Below are positions 22,034-32,225 of a DNA stretch of 64,000 bases, piece after piece. Numbering within the stretch: position 1 is the first letter of the stretch; every line of letters begins with the position of its first letter. The translations under genes were made by a program, and so were the position numbers. The notes under the pieces are model-generated. The model worked only from the letters and a program-made list of their open reading frames with translations, ran no database searches and was not told where the DNA came from. The stretch covers positions 209,096,138-209,160,137 of the forward strand of contig OY757010.1 in NCBI GenBank assembly GCA_963580285.1, written 5' to 3'. Source of the DNA: Lucinisca nassula (taxonomy: Eukaryota > Mollusca > Bivalvia > Lucinida > Lucinidae).

Positions 22034-22335
22034 AAATCTTCTTCTCAAGAATCAAATATCCGATGACCTGGAAACTTGGTATGCAGCATCAGGGACTCAG
22101 AGCCCTACCAAATTTTTCAAATTATGACCTTTTGTTGACCTTGACCTGTCTAGGTCAAGGTCAAATTTGGTCACTTAGACATTTGTATGGAAAAAAGGCA
22201 AAAATGTGGATATTTCTGATTGCCTGGTAGCCTGTGGCATCAGAAATGATATTTGCAATCAGCTGAATGGAAGTTTATCAATTCCAAAGGTCAGGGTCAT
22301 TTACTGACCTTTGTCCTGGATGCCTCAGATTCATT
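22034..22335 (+). repeat. Repeat H, right arm continued after insertion
   Basis: Resumes AAAATCTTCTTCTCAAGAAT; with the left side (ATGGTAATAACCCTTA) it matches the continuous paralogue at 44955-44990. Contains TTGGTCACTTAGACATTTGT and CAGCTGAATGGAAGTTTATC. Confidence 0.65.
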
Positions 22336-23920
22336 TTTTTATACCCCAGGCATACGAAGTATGCTATGTGGGTATATAGTTTTTGACCTGCCATTCATGT
22401 ATTCGTCCATCCATCCATGTGTCCATCTTTCCATCTGTCCATTAAAATTTTGGTTAAAGTTTTGTGGCAAAGTTTCTAAGAGATTTTATCTTATGAACCC
22501 TTTGATACATTTAGCTGATACACTGAAGTTACATACTGGTCAAAAGATTTCATTGATGCATGTCCCATCCCCACCGTGACCTTCAGGTCAAGGTCACAGA
22601 TTTAGAAATTTTACATTTGGTTAAAGTATTATGACAAAATTTATAGATGCCTGTATGTTCTAAACTCTAGAACAAATTCAATTGATATTTGCAATGATGT
22701 TGCATGCCAGTGCAAAGATTTCATTAATGCATACCCTGCTGCTTCAGTAACATTGATGCCCCCACCCCTTTAGAAACTTTGTTGCCTTCACTCCTTCGGT
22801 CCATTTAGACATTTTATGTTTGGTTTAGCTTTTACAAGCACATTTATAGATTCTTTTAGCTTCTTGACTTCTTCATTCATATTACATGTACATACAAGCT
22901 CAAGAGACATATCACAGGGTGACGCTGGCCGGGGGTATATATGACCCATTGATCGCTTGCTCTAGTTATACATATTATACATTATACATGCACCATTAAT
23001 ATTTCACATAAAATATGCTGAGCCAACTGCTAAAAAAAAATCAAACACAACATATGTGCTACCCATGAACACTTAAATGTTTTGTGATTAGCTTGTAAAT
23101 AATATCTATAGCCCCAGATCAGACATATTAATTTATGAGTCACAGGCCATTGGTCCTGCTACAGATTAGCCCGCTGTCTGTGCATTCACCATATTTTATT
23201 TTTACAGCCATTATTCCTAAGAAATTTTCAATAAAGACAAAGAATTAAACCTATCAAGGAATTTAACATCAAGAGTTATGGGCCTTTGGTGCTGATTCCC
23301 GTATACACAATACATCGGCCCACTGTCCGTGTGTGTGCCAGGTTTCAACTTTGAAGCCCTTACAGTTCTTGTGATAAGTGTTCAAAAATATTTCATTAAT
23401 GGCACACTGAAACTATCAAGAGATGTAACTCCAAGAGTTAGTTCCTGAGAAACCTTACGAAAATTTTACATAAATGGTAAAAATTGTAAAACTTATCAAG
23501 GGATGTAACTCATTGAGTTATAGGCCCTTGGCCATAGATCCGGTATGCATGATACTAAAATCCCCTACCAATGTATGTACCAAATTTCAACTTTGTATCC
23601 TTTACAGTTTAGTACTGTAAAAAGCGTGACAAAAATTTTCCATTAATGGTATATTGTAAAACCTATCAAGGGATTTAACTCTGGGTGTTATGGGCCCATG
23701 GCTCTGATTTCAGTATACACGATACGTCAACCCACTGCCCGTGTGTGTAGTAACTTTAACAGCTGTTGAAAAAAGTGTGACGAAAATTTTATTTGAAGAA
23801 GTGGGAAGGAATGACGGATGGAAGGAAGGATGGAAGGAATAACAGAAAGATGGAAGGAATGACAGAAAGACAAAGCAAATCTTAATTGCCCCACTTTTTC
23901 AAAGCAGGACTATAATTAAC
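22336..23920 (+). mobile_element. Tandem-core element with GGGTATAT-type ends (pearl/HINE-like, tentative)
   Basis: Begins ATACCCCAGGCATACGAAGT, with a GCATAC-gaa-GTATGC hairpin, as 5' ends of the other tandem elements do. A GGCCGGGGGTATATATG stretch lies at 22928. Diverged units of about 165-175 bp follow (CTATCAAGGGATTTAACTC..., GTTATGGGCC near 23250, 23410, 23490, 23665), then a GGAA/GGATGG microsatellite (23800-23870). The 3' end was not resolved; this could be two adjacent elements. Confidence 0.5.
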
Positions 23921-23971
23921 AGAATCAGTATACATTGTATGAAGTGGTAACAATTTTAGGCAATACTGCCA

Positions 23972-24165
23972 ATATCGTATTTACCCCACATACTACCCAA
24001 GTATATGGACATCTGAACTCCATAATACTTGTTCTAAAATTTGAACAAGTACAATTTACTTCCCGATGTTGTGTCTGAAAATAGCCAGATGAGTAGTAAA
24101 CAGTATCTGCATCTACAGTGTTTGTTCAGGCCTGACTGTCCGAAAACATGCGGTAAATACATGTA
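23972..24165 (+). mobile_element. Degenerate MITE family D-like copy
   Basis: Edges CGTATTTACCCC and GCGGTAAATAC are inverted; a half hairpin (CATCTACAGTGTTTG) survives near 24112-24126. TTGTTCTAAAATTTGAACAA is an internal palindrome. Confidence 0.45.
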
Positions 24166-24688
24166 CAGAAGATTCTCTGTATTCTGACAGGCAGACTAAT
24201 ATTTACAGTTTGTGTGCGAATAAGATCCCCTTACATATGGACCCGCTCAATTGTTCATTTTCTCCACAATCTGCTATTGATTGGAATACTTTTCATAATG
24301 GAAGAATAACGGAATCATAAAACATTCACGACCTAATATGAAAGCTTTTGAGCGATGCTGAAACGCATCACAGATTAACGCATACAGTTTTTATAGCATT
24401 TTGAAACAAATTATACAGCAATATGGATTTCAATGTGATTTGAATAAGATCAAATAAACAGACGACACTTGGTGTCCGATGATTTTTGTCACTAGGCAAC
24501 GAAAACTCTTATGTCAATGATGATTAAATTACTGTGTAACTTTGAGTAATAAATTGTTTTAGTTGCATGTTTTGCTTAGTAATAAAGCAATTTTTTTTTT
24601 CATTACATCAGGTCAGTGTTTCATCTAGAGAATGAGAAAATTAATTGATATCCATTCTTTCATTAAATTACTGGCTTCACTTCAGTAA
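24166..24688. other. Unassigned spacer
   Basis: No gene or family recognised. Confidence 0.4.
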
Positions 24689-24690
24689 TA

Positions 24691-25046
24691 CAGAGAACCC
24701 TCGTTATACCGATAGTATTTGTTCCCAACACTGTACCGTTATAAAGAATTTGCGGCTCTGAAGTATCTCAATAAGGAGTAGTATAATAGGTAATAAGGTG
24801 CCTCTTCCCCTCAATTACACTGAGAAACAAATGTTGTGGACATTTGTTAGAATCGCCTCGCTGAGGCGATTCTAACAAATATCCACAACGTTTGCTATTT
24901 TGGAGTAGCAAATACAAATTTTTGAATAACTCCATTTACCCCTCCCATCTTGAGCTGAGGATTTATTGCATTGAAACTGTCAGTAGTATACGGCCACCCT
25001 ATTGTAAGGAGTTTTCTCAAAAGGTTGGTGTAAAGAGGTTTGTCTG
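24691..25046 (-). mobile_element. Pogo/Tigger-like MITE with P2 centre, copy 1
   Basis: 356 bp; ends CAGAGAACCCTCGTTATACC and, complemented, CAGACAAACCTCTTTACACC; TA on both sides (24689-24690, 25047-25048). A P2 palindrome sits inside (24835-24895, ACATTTGTTAGAATCGCCTC and its complement). Homologous to 49899-50273. Confidence 0.75.
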
Positions 25047-25056
25047 TATCAGTGTA

Positions 25057-25359
25057 ATAACCCATTGTATGCTAGTGGACTCTTCTATTGCTGTACATTG
25101 GACAAGTCCATTTGTCATATAAGGGGTATAAGGCCTATATTTTCGTTTTTATTCAATGTAGAAGTAAAACAAAGATCAGGAATCGATACAATTAACTTAC
25201 TCCACCCATCAAAGACACCAAAGGGAAAGAAACACAAACATTAAGCGACCAGACCTGTTAGCAAATAGTACAGGCACGACAAGTTTTGTGGCGCCTGATC
25301 TGGGCCTGTACTGTTCGCCAGGGTACCCCTTTAGGGGTTTCCCACATGCAATGGGTTAA
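25057..25359 (+). mobile_element. TTAA MITE family B, copy 2, with extra internal segment
   Basis: Begins at a decayed TTAA (ATAACCCATTGTATGCTAGT), ends CACATGCAATGGGTTAA. About 90 bp not present in other B copies (GATCAGGAATCGATACAATT...) lies at 25165-25255, before the hairpin (25258-25322). Confidence 0.7.
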
Positions 25360-25386
25360 ACACGAGAAAATGCCTACATGATACCA

Positions 25387-25494
25387 ACCAATAACCCAAT
25401 TACCCTTGTTCTTCTGAATAAAATAATTTTGCCACACCTAATTTTGACTCTAACCCCGTCAAATTCATTGGACCTATACAGTGTTGACGTTATG
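25387..25494 (+). mobile_element. Family C fragment
   Basis: Left half of family C (AATTACCCTTGTTCTTCTGA, GCCACACCTAATTTTGACTC) ending at ACAGTGTTGACG where the next C copy begins. Confidence 0.5.
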
Positions 25495-25707
25495 TTAACC
25501 CTTAACTTGCTGTTCACGACAACCCCTATCTTTGTAAACAGTGTAGATACAGATCAGATGGCTTCTGAAGAAGCCATCTGATCAGGATCTACACTGTTTG
25601 GCATTCAGTTTACGAATTTGTAGCAATAAATTAAATGAAGTTATTTGATTGGTTGATAGACAGAAATGGGTGTGGCTTAAATGAATATTCAGCAAGATAA
25701 GGGTTAA
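25495..25707 (-). mobile_element. TTAA MITE family C, complete copy
   Basis: TTAA at both ends (25495-25498, 25704-25707). Ends TTAACCCTTAACTTGCTGTT and TTCAGCAAGATAAGGGTTAA. Near-perfect hairpin at 25538-25602 with GATGGCTTCTGAAGAAGCCATC tip. Confidence 0.8.
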
Positions 25708-25749
25708 ACCTCAAATCAAACAAAAACAAATAATGTAAATTATTCATAT

Positions 25750-25885
25750 AAATTTGGGTTTTCAGGTTTCTAAGAATTTATTCACAAAATGGTGTAACAT
25801 TTTGCATACAGAGAAGACCCCTAATCAGACACCGCAATGTCTGAACCGAGCCTGCACCGTTTGCTAATGTCTGGTTTAGGGGTTC
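25750..25885 (+). mobile_element. Very degenerate family A-like hairpin MITE
   Basis: GGGTTTTCAGGTTTCTAAG, a worn hairpin (catacagagaagacccctaatcagac ... gcctgcaccgtttgc) and GGTTTAGGGGTT keep the order of family A elements. Confidence 0.45.
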
Positions 25886-26129
25886 CAACTGAAACAATCA
25901 TGGTGAACAGATGACATCTACAGAGTGTTTTACCCTTATTTTTAGGGGTTTCCATTCACAACATATCTACATAGTATTTTTAAGCCCAATGATGGAGGAC
26001 AGAAATTGACCAATCACAATAGCTCATCATGAATGCTTTTTGCATAGGTGATTTAATAAGTTGGGTCATTAGTTATAATCAAATAGTGTCTTCAAGGTCA
26101 ATTGTTGGTTTCTGGCTGCAAGTGTGTGT

Positions 26130-26205
26130 TAAGGTTTTACGTCTCACCAACAGCTAAGGTCATACGGAGCCGGGACCTCGGTTTAAAAACTCATCCTAAA
26201 GTCTG
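26130..26205 (-). mobile_element. SINE-T 3' fragment
   Basis: Complement of the SINE-T body: TTTTACGTCTCACCAACAGC and GGGACCTCGGTTTAAAAACTC match the 31690-31735 region. The tRNA head is missing, as expected for 5' truncation. Confidence 0.7.
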
Positions 26206-26209
26206 AGGT

Positions 26210-26655
26210 TTCTGGTTGCAAATTTTATTTCTACTGACAAGTTGCAGAAAAAAAACACGAATAGTTTACCTGAAAAAAAAAGGTATAAAGACGATTCCGT
26301 AAGTAACAGGACTCACAAGAGCTTAGCATTGGGTTATTAGACCACCTCCATATCGGATTTAATTCACTGACCCATACTATGTTGAAGTATAGATTAAGAA
26401 ATAAAAGAAAGTATTGGAGCCAATAATTAGCTTATTCTACAAGATGAACACCATGAGTCAACATAACTGTTTACCCAGTGTGGCAGAGGGCATGGATTGA
26501 CATTTTCATGAAGTTTACTCGCTGACTTATGAATACAAAATCTACATCTTCAAACACTGAGAGCAAACTTAACAACTATCAGTCTGAGTTTTTCTACTTT
26601 ACCATAATAATACATGTCATGACACTGAATCTCATAACACTCAACAATCTTACAT
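26210..26655. other. Unassigned spacer
   Basis: No gene or family recognised. Confidence 0.35.
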
Positions 26656-26657
26656 TA

Positions 26658-26786
26658 TTACCGTATTTACCCTAAATCTTCAGATTCCATACTTGTTCTA
26701 TAACTAGAACAAGTATAATTTACTGATAATACTGCTCATAGAAGAGCAGTCTGATCTGCATCCATATTGTTTGCAAAAATGACTTT
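26658..26786 (+). mobile_element. Family D-like partial copy abutting a family C MITE
   Basis: Left edge ACCGTATTTACCCTAAATCT, then TTGTTCTATAACTAGAACAA and half a hairpin (CATAGAAGAGCAGTCTGATC, 26738-26772). The family C element begins directly after it. Confidence 0.5.
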
Positions 26787-26994
26787 TTAACCCTTCTCTT
26801 GCTGAATATTCATTTAAGCCACACCCATTTCTGTCTATCAACCAATCAAATAACTTAATGTAATTTATTGCTACAAATTAATAAACTGAATAACAGTGTA
26901 GATCCTGATCAGATGGCTTCTTCAGAAGCCATCTGATCTGGATCTACACTGTTTGCAAAGATAGGGTTGTCTTGAACAGCATGATAAGAGTTAA
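26787..26994 (+). mobile_element. TTAA MITE family C
   Basis: TTAA at 26787-26790 and 26991-26994. Perfect hairpin tip GATGGCTTCTTCAGAAGCCATC (26894-26960). The terminal TTAA overlaps the target duplication of the SINE that follows. Confidence 0.8.
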
Positions 26995-27000
26995 TGGGTG

Positions 27001-27311
27001 AAGGCAGCCTGGTAGCTCAGTTGGATGCGTGTCTGGTGATCAAGAGGACGTGGGTTTGATACCTGCCAGGGTGGGCAACATTCTTCCATGGAGATTGATT
27101 GTGAAATCTTTTCTATGTCATTCTCTCCCTTCCGCTGATTCAAGAAGGGCAGTTGTCAGCTTCTGGGGAAAGAATGTGCACTGTACTGGTTAACTGCTTA
27201 CGTATAAGCCTGCCCAGGAAAAGTGTGGATAGGTAAACTGACTGGCTCAAAAATGACTTAAAATAGTGTTGACTGGGCCGTTATATACCAATACAAACAA
27301 ACAAAACAAAC
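27001..27311 (+). mobile_element. tRNA-derived SINE (SINE-G)
   Basis: Flanked by a 10-bp duplication TTAATGGGTG (26991-27000, 27312-27321). The head CCTGGTAGCTCAGTTGGATG holds box A and GGTTTGATACC box B; the anticodon arm pairs poorly, so the parent tRNA is unclear. The tail reads GTTGACTGGGCCGTTATAT followed by CAAA-rich repeats. About 311 bp. Confidence 0.85.
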
Positions 27312-27321
27312 TTAATGGGTG

Positions 27322-27985
27322 GACGATTCTTTGTTTCAAATATGGCTTAAAATGGCATCTCCATATCTTTGAATGTGACTTTCAAAAGTAGTTATTGTAT
27401 CAGTGGCTACATCATGTTAACCAGTCTGTGAAATGAATACCCCTGCATGCAAATCCCGCTTTATATAGAACAAAGTGACATTTACAGGGGTGTACATTAA
27501 TACTTTTGCTAAAAATCATTATTGTGGGTACCGGTACTTGGGTGCTTGAGCACCCACAACCTATACTTGGAAAAGAAATAGGAGAAATATCAATCATTTG
27601 AATCTGAAAATTTCTTACTTCTAGAAAAAAAATAAAGACGCCATGTTAGTACATGGGTGTGTTATCATAGCAATCTTTTTCTGCACAAGATTTTATCATT
27701 CTTGCTGCTGCATGTATTAATTCCAAAGCAATCCCAGTTGACATCTGTTGTGTGATGTTTAATAGCACCTGAGAACAAATAACTACCTGAATAATTAATC
27801 AGAAACAAAGGCACTGTATAACACAAGTTAGATTGTATGAGCAATAATGCTCCCAACAGACATTGTCACGCAAAAGAATTCTATGGCCAAGAAATTAATA
27901 CCGAATATACCAATAATATTTTCTTAAACCTTGTCTGTTTTGAGTAAAGACAAGAGTAATTTTACTTTCCAGTGAAATTTAAGGG
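27322..27985. other. Unassigned spacer with one short palindrome
   Basis: ATTGTGGGTACCGGTACTTG ... GCACCCACAAC near 27523-27560 resembles a worn P2 palindrome. Otherwise nothing recognised. Confidence 0.35.
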
Positions 27986-27989
27986 GAAT

Positions 27990-28430
27990 GGGTACACCTT
28001 CAGGGGAGGCAACCCCTGCAAAAGTATTTTTGTCTCCCATGACAATAGGGGTCAACTCTTAAAGGAAAGAACTTGCTCCTCAGCAGGGGTCAACTTTTAA
28101 AGGAAAGAATTTGGTCCTGAGGAGCAAATTCTTTCCTTTAAGAGTTGACCCCTTTTTCCGTGGGACAGCGCTTATAGTAAAGGGAACAGGAATTTCTGAA
28201 AGTTGTCTCCCTTTGAAAAATGGCAGAAAAATCTGCCAGGTGTTCCCATTCCCCTTAAGACATGGATTAGTTTTCTTTTTCTTTTTTACCATCAGTTCAA
28301 CACTATCTAGGCGTATATGTGAAAAACCAACAGAAGGTCGAGAATGACCATATGACAAACTTCTTTTCATAAGGGACACACACAAAAACACTTTTCAAAG
28401 GCTTGCTTCCCTTGAAGGTGTGTCCATTAT
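27990..28430. mobile_element. TIR element carrying the seed of the 35-bp minisatellite
   Basis: Edges GGTACACCTTCAGGGGAGGC and, complemented from the right, GGACACACCTTCAAGGGAAG are inverted repeats. Inside, AAAGGAAAGAA-TTGCTCC-type units occur twice in direct and once in inverted orientation (28060-28150), forming a hairpin around GGTCCTGAGGAGC. The same unit is amplified at 52565-53345. Confidence 0.65.
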
Positions 28431-28599
28431 CCTGAAAAGATCCGTAGAGCAACATATTTTATGTATGCCTTCAACTAACAAGAACAAGAAACGTGGAAAG
28501 TCCACAAAAACCAGTTTTCTCAACAGTTGCATGAAGCCAGGAAAACATTTCAAGTGTCGACTTTTAAACTTATGTACTTTTCTTTCAATAATATTGATG

Positions 28600-29281
28600 A
28601 TGTTTGAGATGAAATAAGTGATTTATGAAAAACATGTAACATTGTAATAATTGGGATCCTATCAAGTATCATTAAAATATTTCAAACGGTTGCCGAGTTA
28701 TGCTCCAGGAATGAAAATGATGTAAAAATATGGATCATGGGAGATAATTCCAAAAGGAAGACAAGCGGAGTTGTCATTCTTGCAGGGGCCACTCTGCAAT
28801 GAACTGTTCTATAATCCTTCCAAGTATCATAAAAGTATTTCAAATGGTTGCAAAATTGTGTTTTGGACATGTAATGTTGAATAATATTGATCAGGGGAGA
28901 TTATTCGCAAAAGGAAGACAAGAAGAGTTGTCATTCTTGCACTCCGCACTGACCTGTTCTATAATCCTACCAAGTATATTAATATTTAAAACGGTTGTGG
29001 AGTTATGGTCAAGAAATGAAAATGAAGTAAAATAGGGATCATGGGAGATAATTCAAAAAGAAAGACAAGTAGAGTTGTCTTTCTTGTAAATAAAGTGAAA
29101 ATATAGATCAGAGGAGATAATTCTAAAAGGTAGACAAGCAAAATTGTCATATCGCATATGACACTCCGCACTGAACGGTGCAATAATCCTACCAAGTATC
29201 ATTAAAATATTTCAAACGGTTGAAATAGTTATGCTTCGGAAACGAAATGTTGAATAATATTGATAAGGGGAGATAATTCGA
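28600..29281 (+). repeat. Tandem repeat of about 150-190 bp, interrupted by a nested element
   Basis: Units share CAAGTATCATTAAAATATTT, CAAACGGTTG, GGGAGATAATTC and AAAAGGAAGACAAG (near 28660, 28823, 28970, 29195) and continue at 29585-29760. The array ends in CCCGCCGTCCGCCCGCCC. Confidence 0.75.
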
Positions 29282-29584
29282 ACAAGATGTGTTTGTGAAA
29301 CACTGATGCCCCCGGACAGCGCCAATGTTAATGTTTTTAAAAATTTTGAAAAAAAAAAATAGGTCAAAGGTCAAGTTCAAGGTCACGAGATCAAAAATTA
29401 TGGTACCACTGGAAAGGTCTTGTGATAAGGTATACACATGTGAAATATGAATGCTCTATCTATTACCATTCAAAAGTTATGCCCAATGTTAAAGTTTTTG
29501 CAGACGGACAAACGGACAAACAGACAAACAGACGGACAGACCAAAAACTATATGCCCCCGAATCTCTTAGATTCCGGGGGCATA
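29282..29584 (+). mobile_element. Pearl/HINE-like short element nested in the tandem array
   Basis: Starts ACAAGATGTGTTTGTGAAAC with a 5' hairpin (GTGTTT-gtg-AAACAC). After GGTCAAAGGTCAAGTTCAAG and an ACGG/ACAA microsatellite (29505-29540), it ends in a long hairpin with arms TATGCCCCCGAATCT and AGATTCCGGGGGCATA, then AAAA. Neighbouring array units read ATAATTC-AAAAGGAAGACAAG without interruption, so the insertion point is an A-tract. Confidence 0.8.
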
Positions 29585-29760
29585 AAAAAAGGAAGACAAG
29601 CAAAGTTGTTATTCTTGCACTTGACACTCTACTCTGACCTGTTCTATAGTCCTACCATGTATCATTACAATATTTCAAACGATTACAGAGTTAAGCTCCA
29701 GAAACGAACATGAAGTAAAATATTTCAAACGGTTGCGGCGTTATGCCTAGGAAACCAATT
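29585..29760 (+). repeat. Tandem array continued after the nested element
   Basis: Resumes AAAGGAAGACAAGCAAAGTT; further units near 29655 and 29719 (ATATTTCAAACG). Confidence 0.7.
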
Positions 29761-29949
29761 GTTGACGCCCGCCGTCCGCCCGCCCACCAATGTACATCAT
29801 TCTAATAAGCAGTGTTTTCTGTAGGAAAACCAGGTTAAAAACCACTAACGGAATTATGGACGTTTCAAAAAATGTTAACTAAAAGGTAACCGCTGCTGGA
29901 TTATGCCCAAGGCCTGCCAGACACTCGCCTGCCTGGACATTGCTATTTT

Positions 29950-30144
29950 GACCCTTATCCCGCTGCATCAATTAATTTAGCCACACTTACATTTTAACCA
30001 ATCAAATTACATGATGTCATTTATTCATTCAAATTAGCACACTGAATGTCAGTGTAGATCCTGATCAGATGGCTTCAGAAGCCATTTGATCTGGATCTAT
30101 AGTCTGGAAGGCGATGGTTGTCGTGAACAGCAAGATAGGTTTAA
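29950..30144 (+). mobile_element. MITE family C, worn ends
   Basis: Begins ACCCTTATCCCGCTGCATCA; hairpin 30050-30105 has a shortened tip (GATGGCTTCAGAAGCCAT). Ends AACAGCAAGATAGGTTTAA. Confidence 0.65.
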
Positions 30145-30317
30145 AGCAAAGATTCTGCAAAAACCAGTCCTAAAAGTGAGCATGCTGTGATGAAGTGAAG
30201 TTATTTTTAGAACGTTATTGAATGGGGGGCAATATTCTGCAGCAATTAACAGCAACTCTGCAATCATTCATATCTTCTTTGCCTGTAAGGTTTATTTTCT
30301 TTGCCTTAATGTCAAGG

Positions 30318-30546
30318 TTAACCCTTTTTGTACCAAATGGAATCTTCCTCCTTATATACAGCAGGAATTCATTCCAAAATTTAGGGGTGTCAGGTTGTGT
30401 TTTAATCAAAATTTATTTGGAAAATGCCTGAACTTTTAGCAAACAGTGGAGGCCCTGATCAGACGCCGCGTTCTGCGGCGTCTGATCTGGGCCTGCACTG
30501 TTTGCCAGGGTACCCCTTTAGGGGTTTCTGGTACTAAATGGCCTAA
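30318..30546 (+). mobile_element. TTAA MITE family A, copy 10
   Basis: Begins TTAACCCTTTTTGTACCAAA; near-perfect hairpin 30437-30503 with GACGCCGCGTTCTGCGGCGTC tip. The right TTAA is decayed (GGCCTAAT). One of the least diverged copies. Confidence 0.8.
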
Positions 30547-30549
30547 TAC

Positions 30550-30955
30550 AATTTCCTTGATAGGTAAGCTTGCAGAAACTGAAAAAAAAAATGATCCGAT
30601 CCCATTAAAGAAATAATGGTTCATATTACATGTCACCAACATAGGCACAGACGGGCATGTGTCAAGCTGGAAACTGCTCAATGCACCCAGAACCAGAAGC
30701 ATGTATGGATTACGCTAGAGATCCCAATGTTTGACTATGAAGAGTCACTGGTCACAAAGACAATTTTGTTGGCATTTTCATGAGTGGGTTCGAAATCGTT
30801 TTTATGTGATTACTCAGAATAATTGATATATGAGAAATGAAAGTAAATGTCACCAAATGTAATCAAGAAGAAATGTCTACGATACCCCCGTTGATCAAAC
30901 ATTAATCTCAGATCCTTCTCCATTAAATTTAAGTCTTCAACTACTACATAAAATC
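30550..30955. other. Unassigned spacer
   Basis: No gene or family recognised. Confidence 0.35.
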
Positions 30956-30958
30956 CTG

Positions 30959-31085
30959 GAGCAGACGACTATCTGATATTTTAAACAGCAGACGACAATC
31001 TGATTTTTAAACAGCAGACGACTATCTGATATTTTAAACAGCAAACGAGAATCTGATTTTTTAAACAGCAGACGGCAATCTGAGT
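30959..31085 (+). repeat. Short tandem repeat, about 30 bp x4-5
   Basis: Units AGCAGACGACAATCTGAT plus TTTTTAAAC, alternating between ACTATC and ACAATC versions. Confidence 0.8.
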
Positions 31086-31240
31086 TGTAAGTTCTTGTCA
31101 AAAGGAACCTACAATATGAAGGCTCTATCTCAAACGGTTCGAAAGTTATGACCAATGTTAAAGTTGTCCAATCAACTAACCAACAAAACCAAGGGTAAAA
31201 ACATGTCCCTGCTGTTACTACTGGGGACATAAAAACAGCT
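31086..31240 (+). mobile_element. 3' end of a gamma-type pearl/HINE-like element (5'-truncated)
   Basis: GGAACCTACAATATGAAGGC and CAAACGGTTCGAAAGTTATG are the gamma core seen at 38.1 and 43 kb. It ends in a hairpin with TGTCCC and GGGGACATAAAA. Confidence 0.65.
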
Positions 31241-31374
31241 GTCTTTGCAACTTTGTTTGAGGCAAACAACTTATGCAAAATTCTCTCCATAAAACTTAAA
31301 TCTTTTTTCTTCAATTGTCCATAAACTGACAGCTAGCATCACCTGATTGAGGCAATTCCATTGTGTGCACAGTT

Positions 31375-31587
31375 TTAAGCCATTTTGTACTGAAAACCCT
31401 AAAATGTGTACTCTGCAGGCCCAGATCAGACATTCTGCGACGTCTGATCAGGACCTACACTATTTGCAAAAATTTCAGCCATCTTCCAAACAAATTTTGA
31501 AGAAAACACAACCTGACAACCCAATATTTTGAAATGGACTTGTGCTATATATAAGGTAGAAGATTCCATTTGGTACAAAAATGGTAA
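31375..31587 (-). mobile_element. TTAA MITE family A, copy 11
   Basis: Starts TTAAGCCATTTTGTACTGAA; hairpin partly deleted (31415-31467); the other end TTTGGTACAAAAATGG is interrupted by a SINE. Confidence 0.75.
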
Positions 31588-31755
31588 TAGAAGCCTCCGT
31601 GGTGCAGTGGTTACGCTACTCACCTTGTAAACCAGAGATCGCAGGATCGATCCCGGGCTTCTCCAGACTTTCGGATGAGTCTTTAAACCGAGGTCCCGTC
31701 TCCATATGACCTTAGCTGTTGGTGGGACGTAAAACTAAAACTAACTAACTAACTA
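31588..31755 (+). mobile_element. SINE-T, complete copy with target duplication
   Basis: A 13-bp duplication ACAAAAATGGTAA flanks it (31575-31587, 31756-31768). Head GCCTCCGTGGTGCAGTGG (box A), CTTGTAA anticodon-like loop (UGU), GGATCGATCCC (box B). Tail GGGACGTAAAACTAAAACTA followed by CTAA repeats. 168 bp. Confidence 0.95.
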
Positions 31756-31769
31756 ACAAAAATGGTAAA

Positions 31770-32225
31770 GGGAAGAGTCAATCAAAATCATTTTTGAAGA
31801 AACTCTATTAGCTTGATCTCAGTGCTTAACTTAAGCAAATCATTTTGCTTTTATCCATAGTCCACTGGGGAGGAGTGTGGTAGCCATAGGGGAGACATAG
31901 AGGAGAAATCTGTCAAATCAACTTCAACCAACACACTCATCTCTGTCAGTTTATTATAAACAGAAAAATCTGTAAATCCTCAAAGAATAATATTTCTTGT
32001 CACTAAAAAAGCCTGAGGTGTTGCGACTAGGTTTCAGTTTTGATACACAAAGTGCTGTGGGACTCCCTGAGGAAGCGATTCATAATCAATAGCAAATAAA
32101 AACAAATCTCCTTCTCACATCGCTTGTTATTCCTCAGTTTTGGATATTTTACTTGTTTTGTCATTTCTGAAAAACTTATGTTTGTGATGAATTTTTGGTG
32201 AATAAGCATGTTCCTATTATATTGT
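31770..32225. other. Unassigned spacer
   Basis: No gene or family recognised. Confidence 0.35.

Noticed and set aside
28080..28391. Overlapping 103- and 78-codon frames on both strands
   Set aside because: They reflect the hairpin inside the TIR element at 27990-28430.
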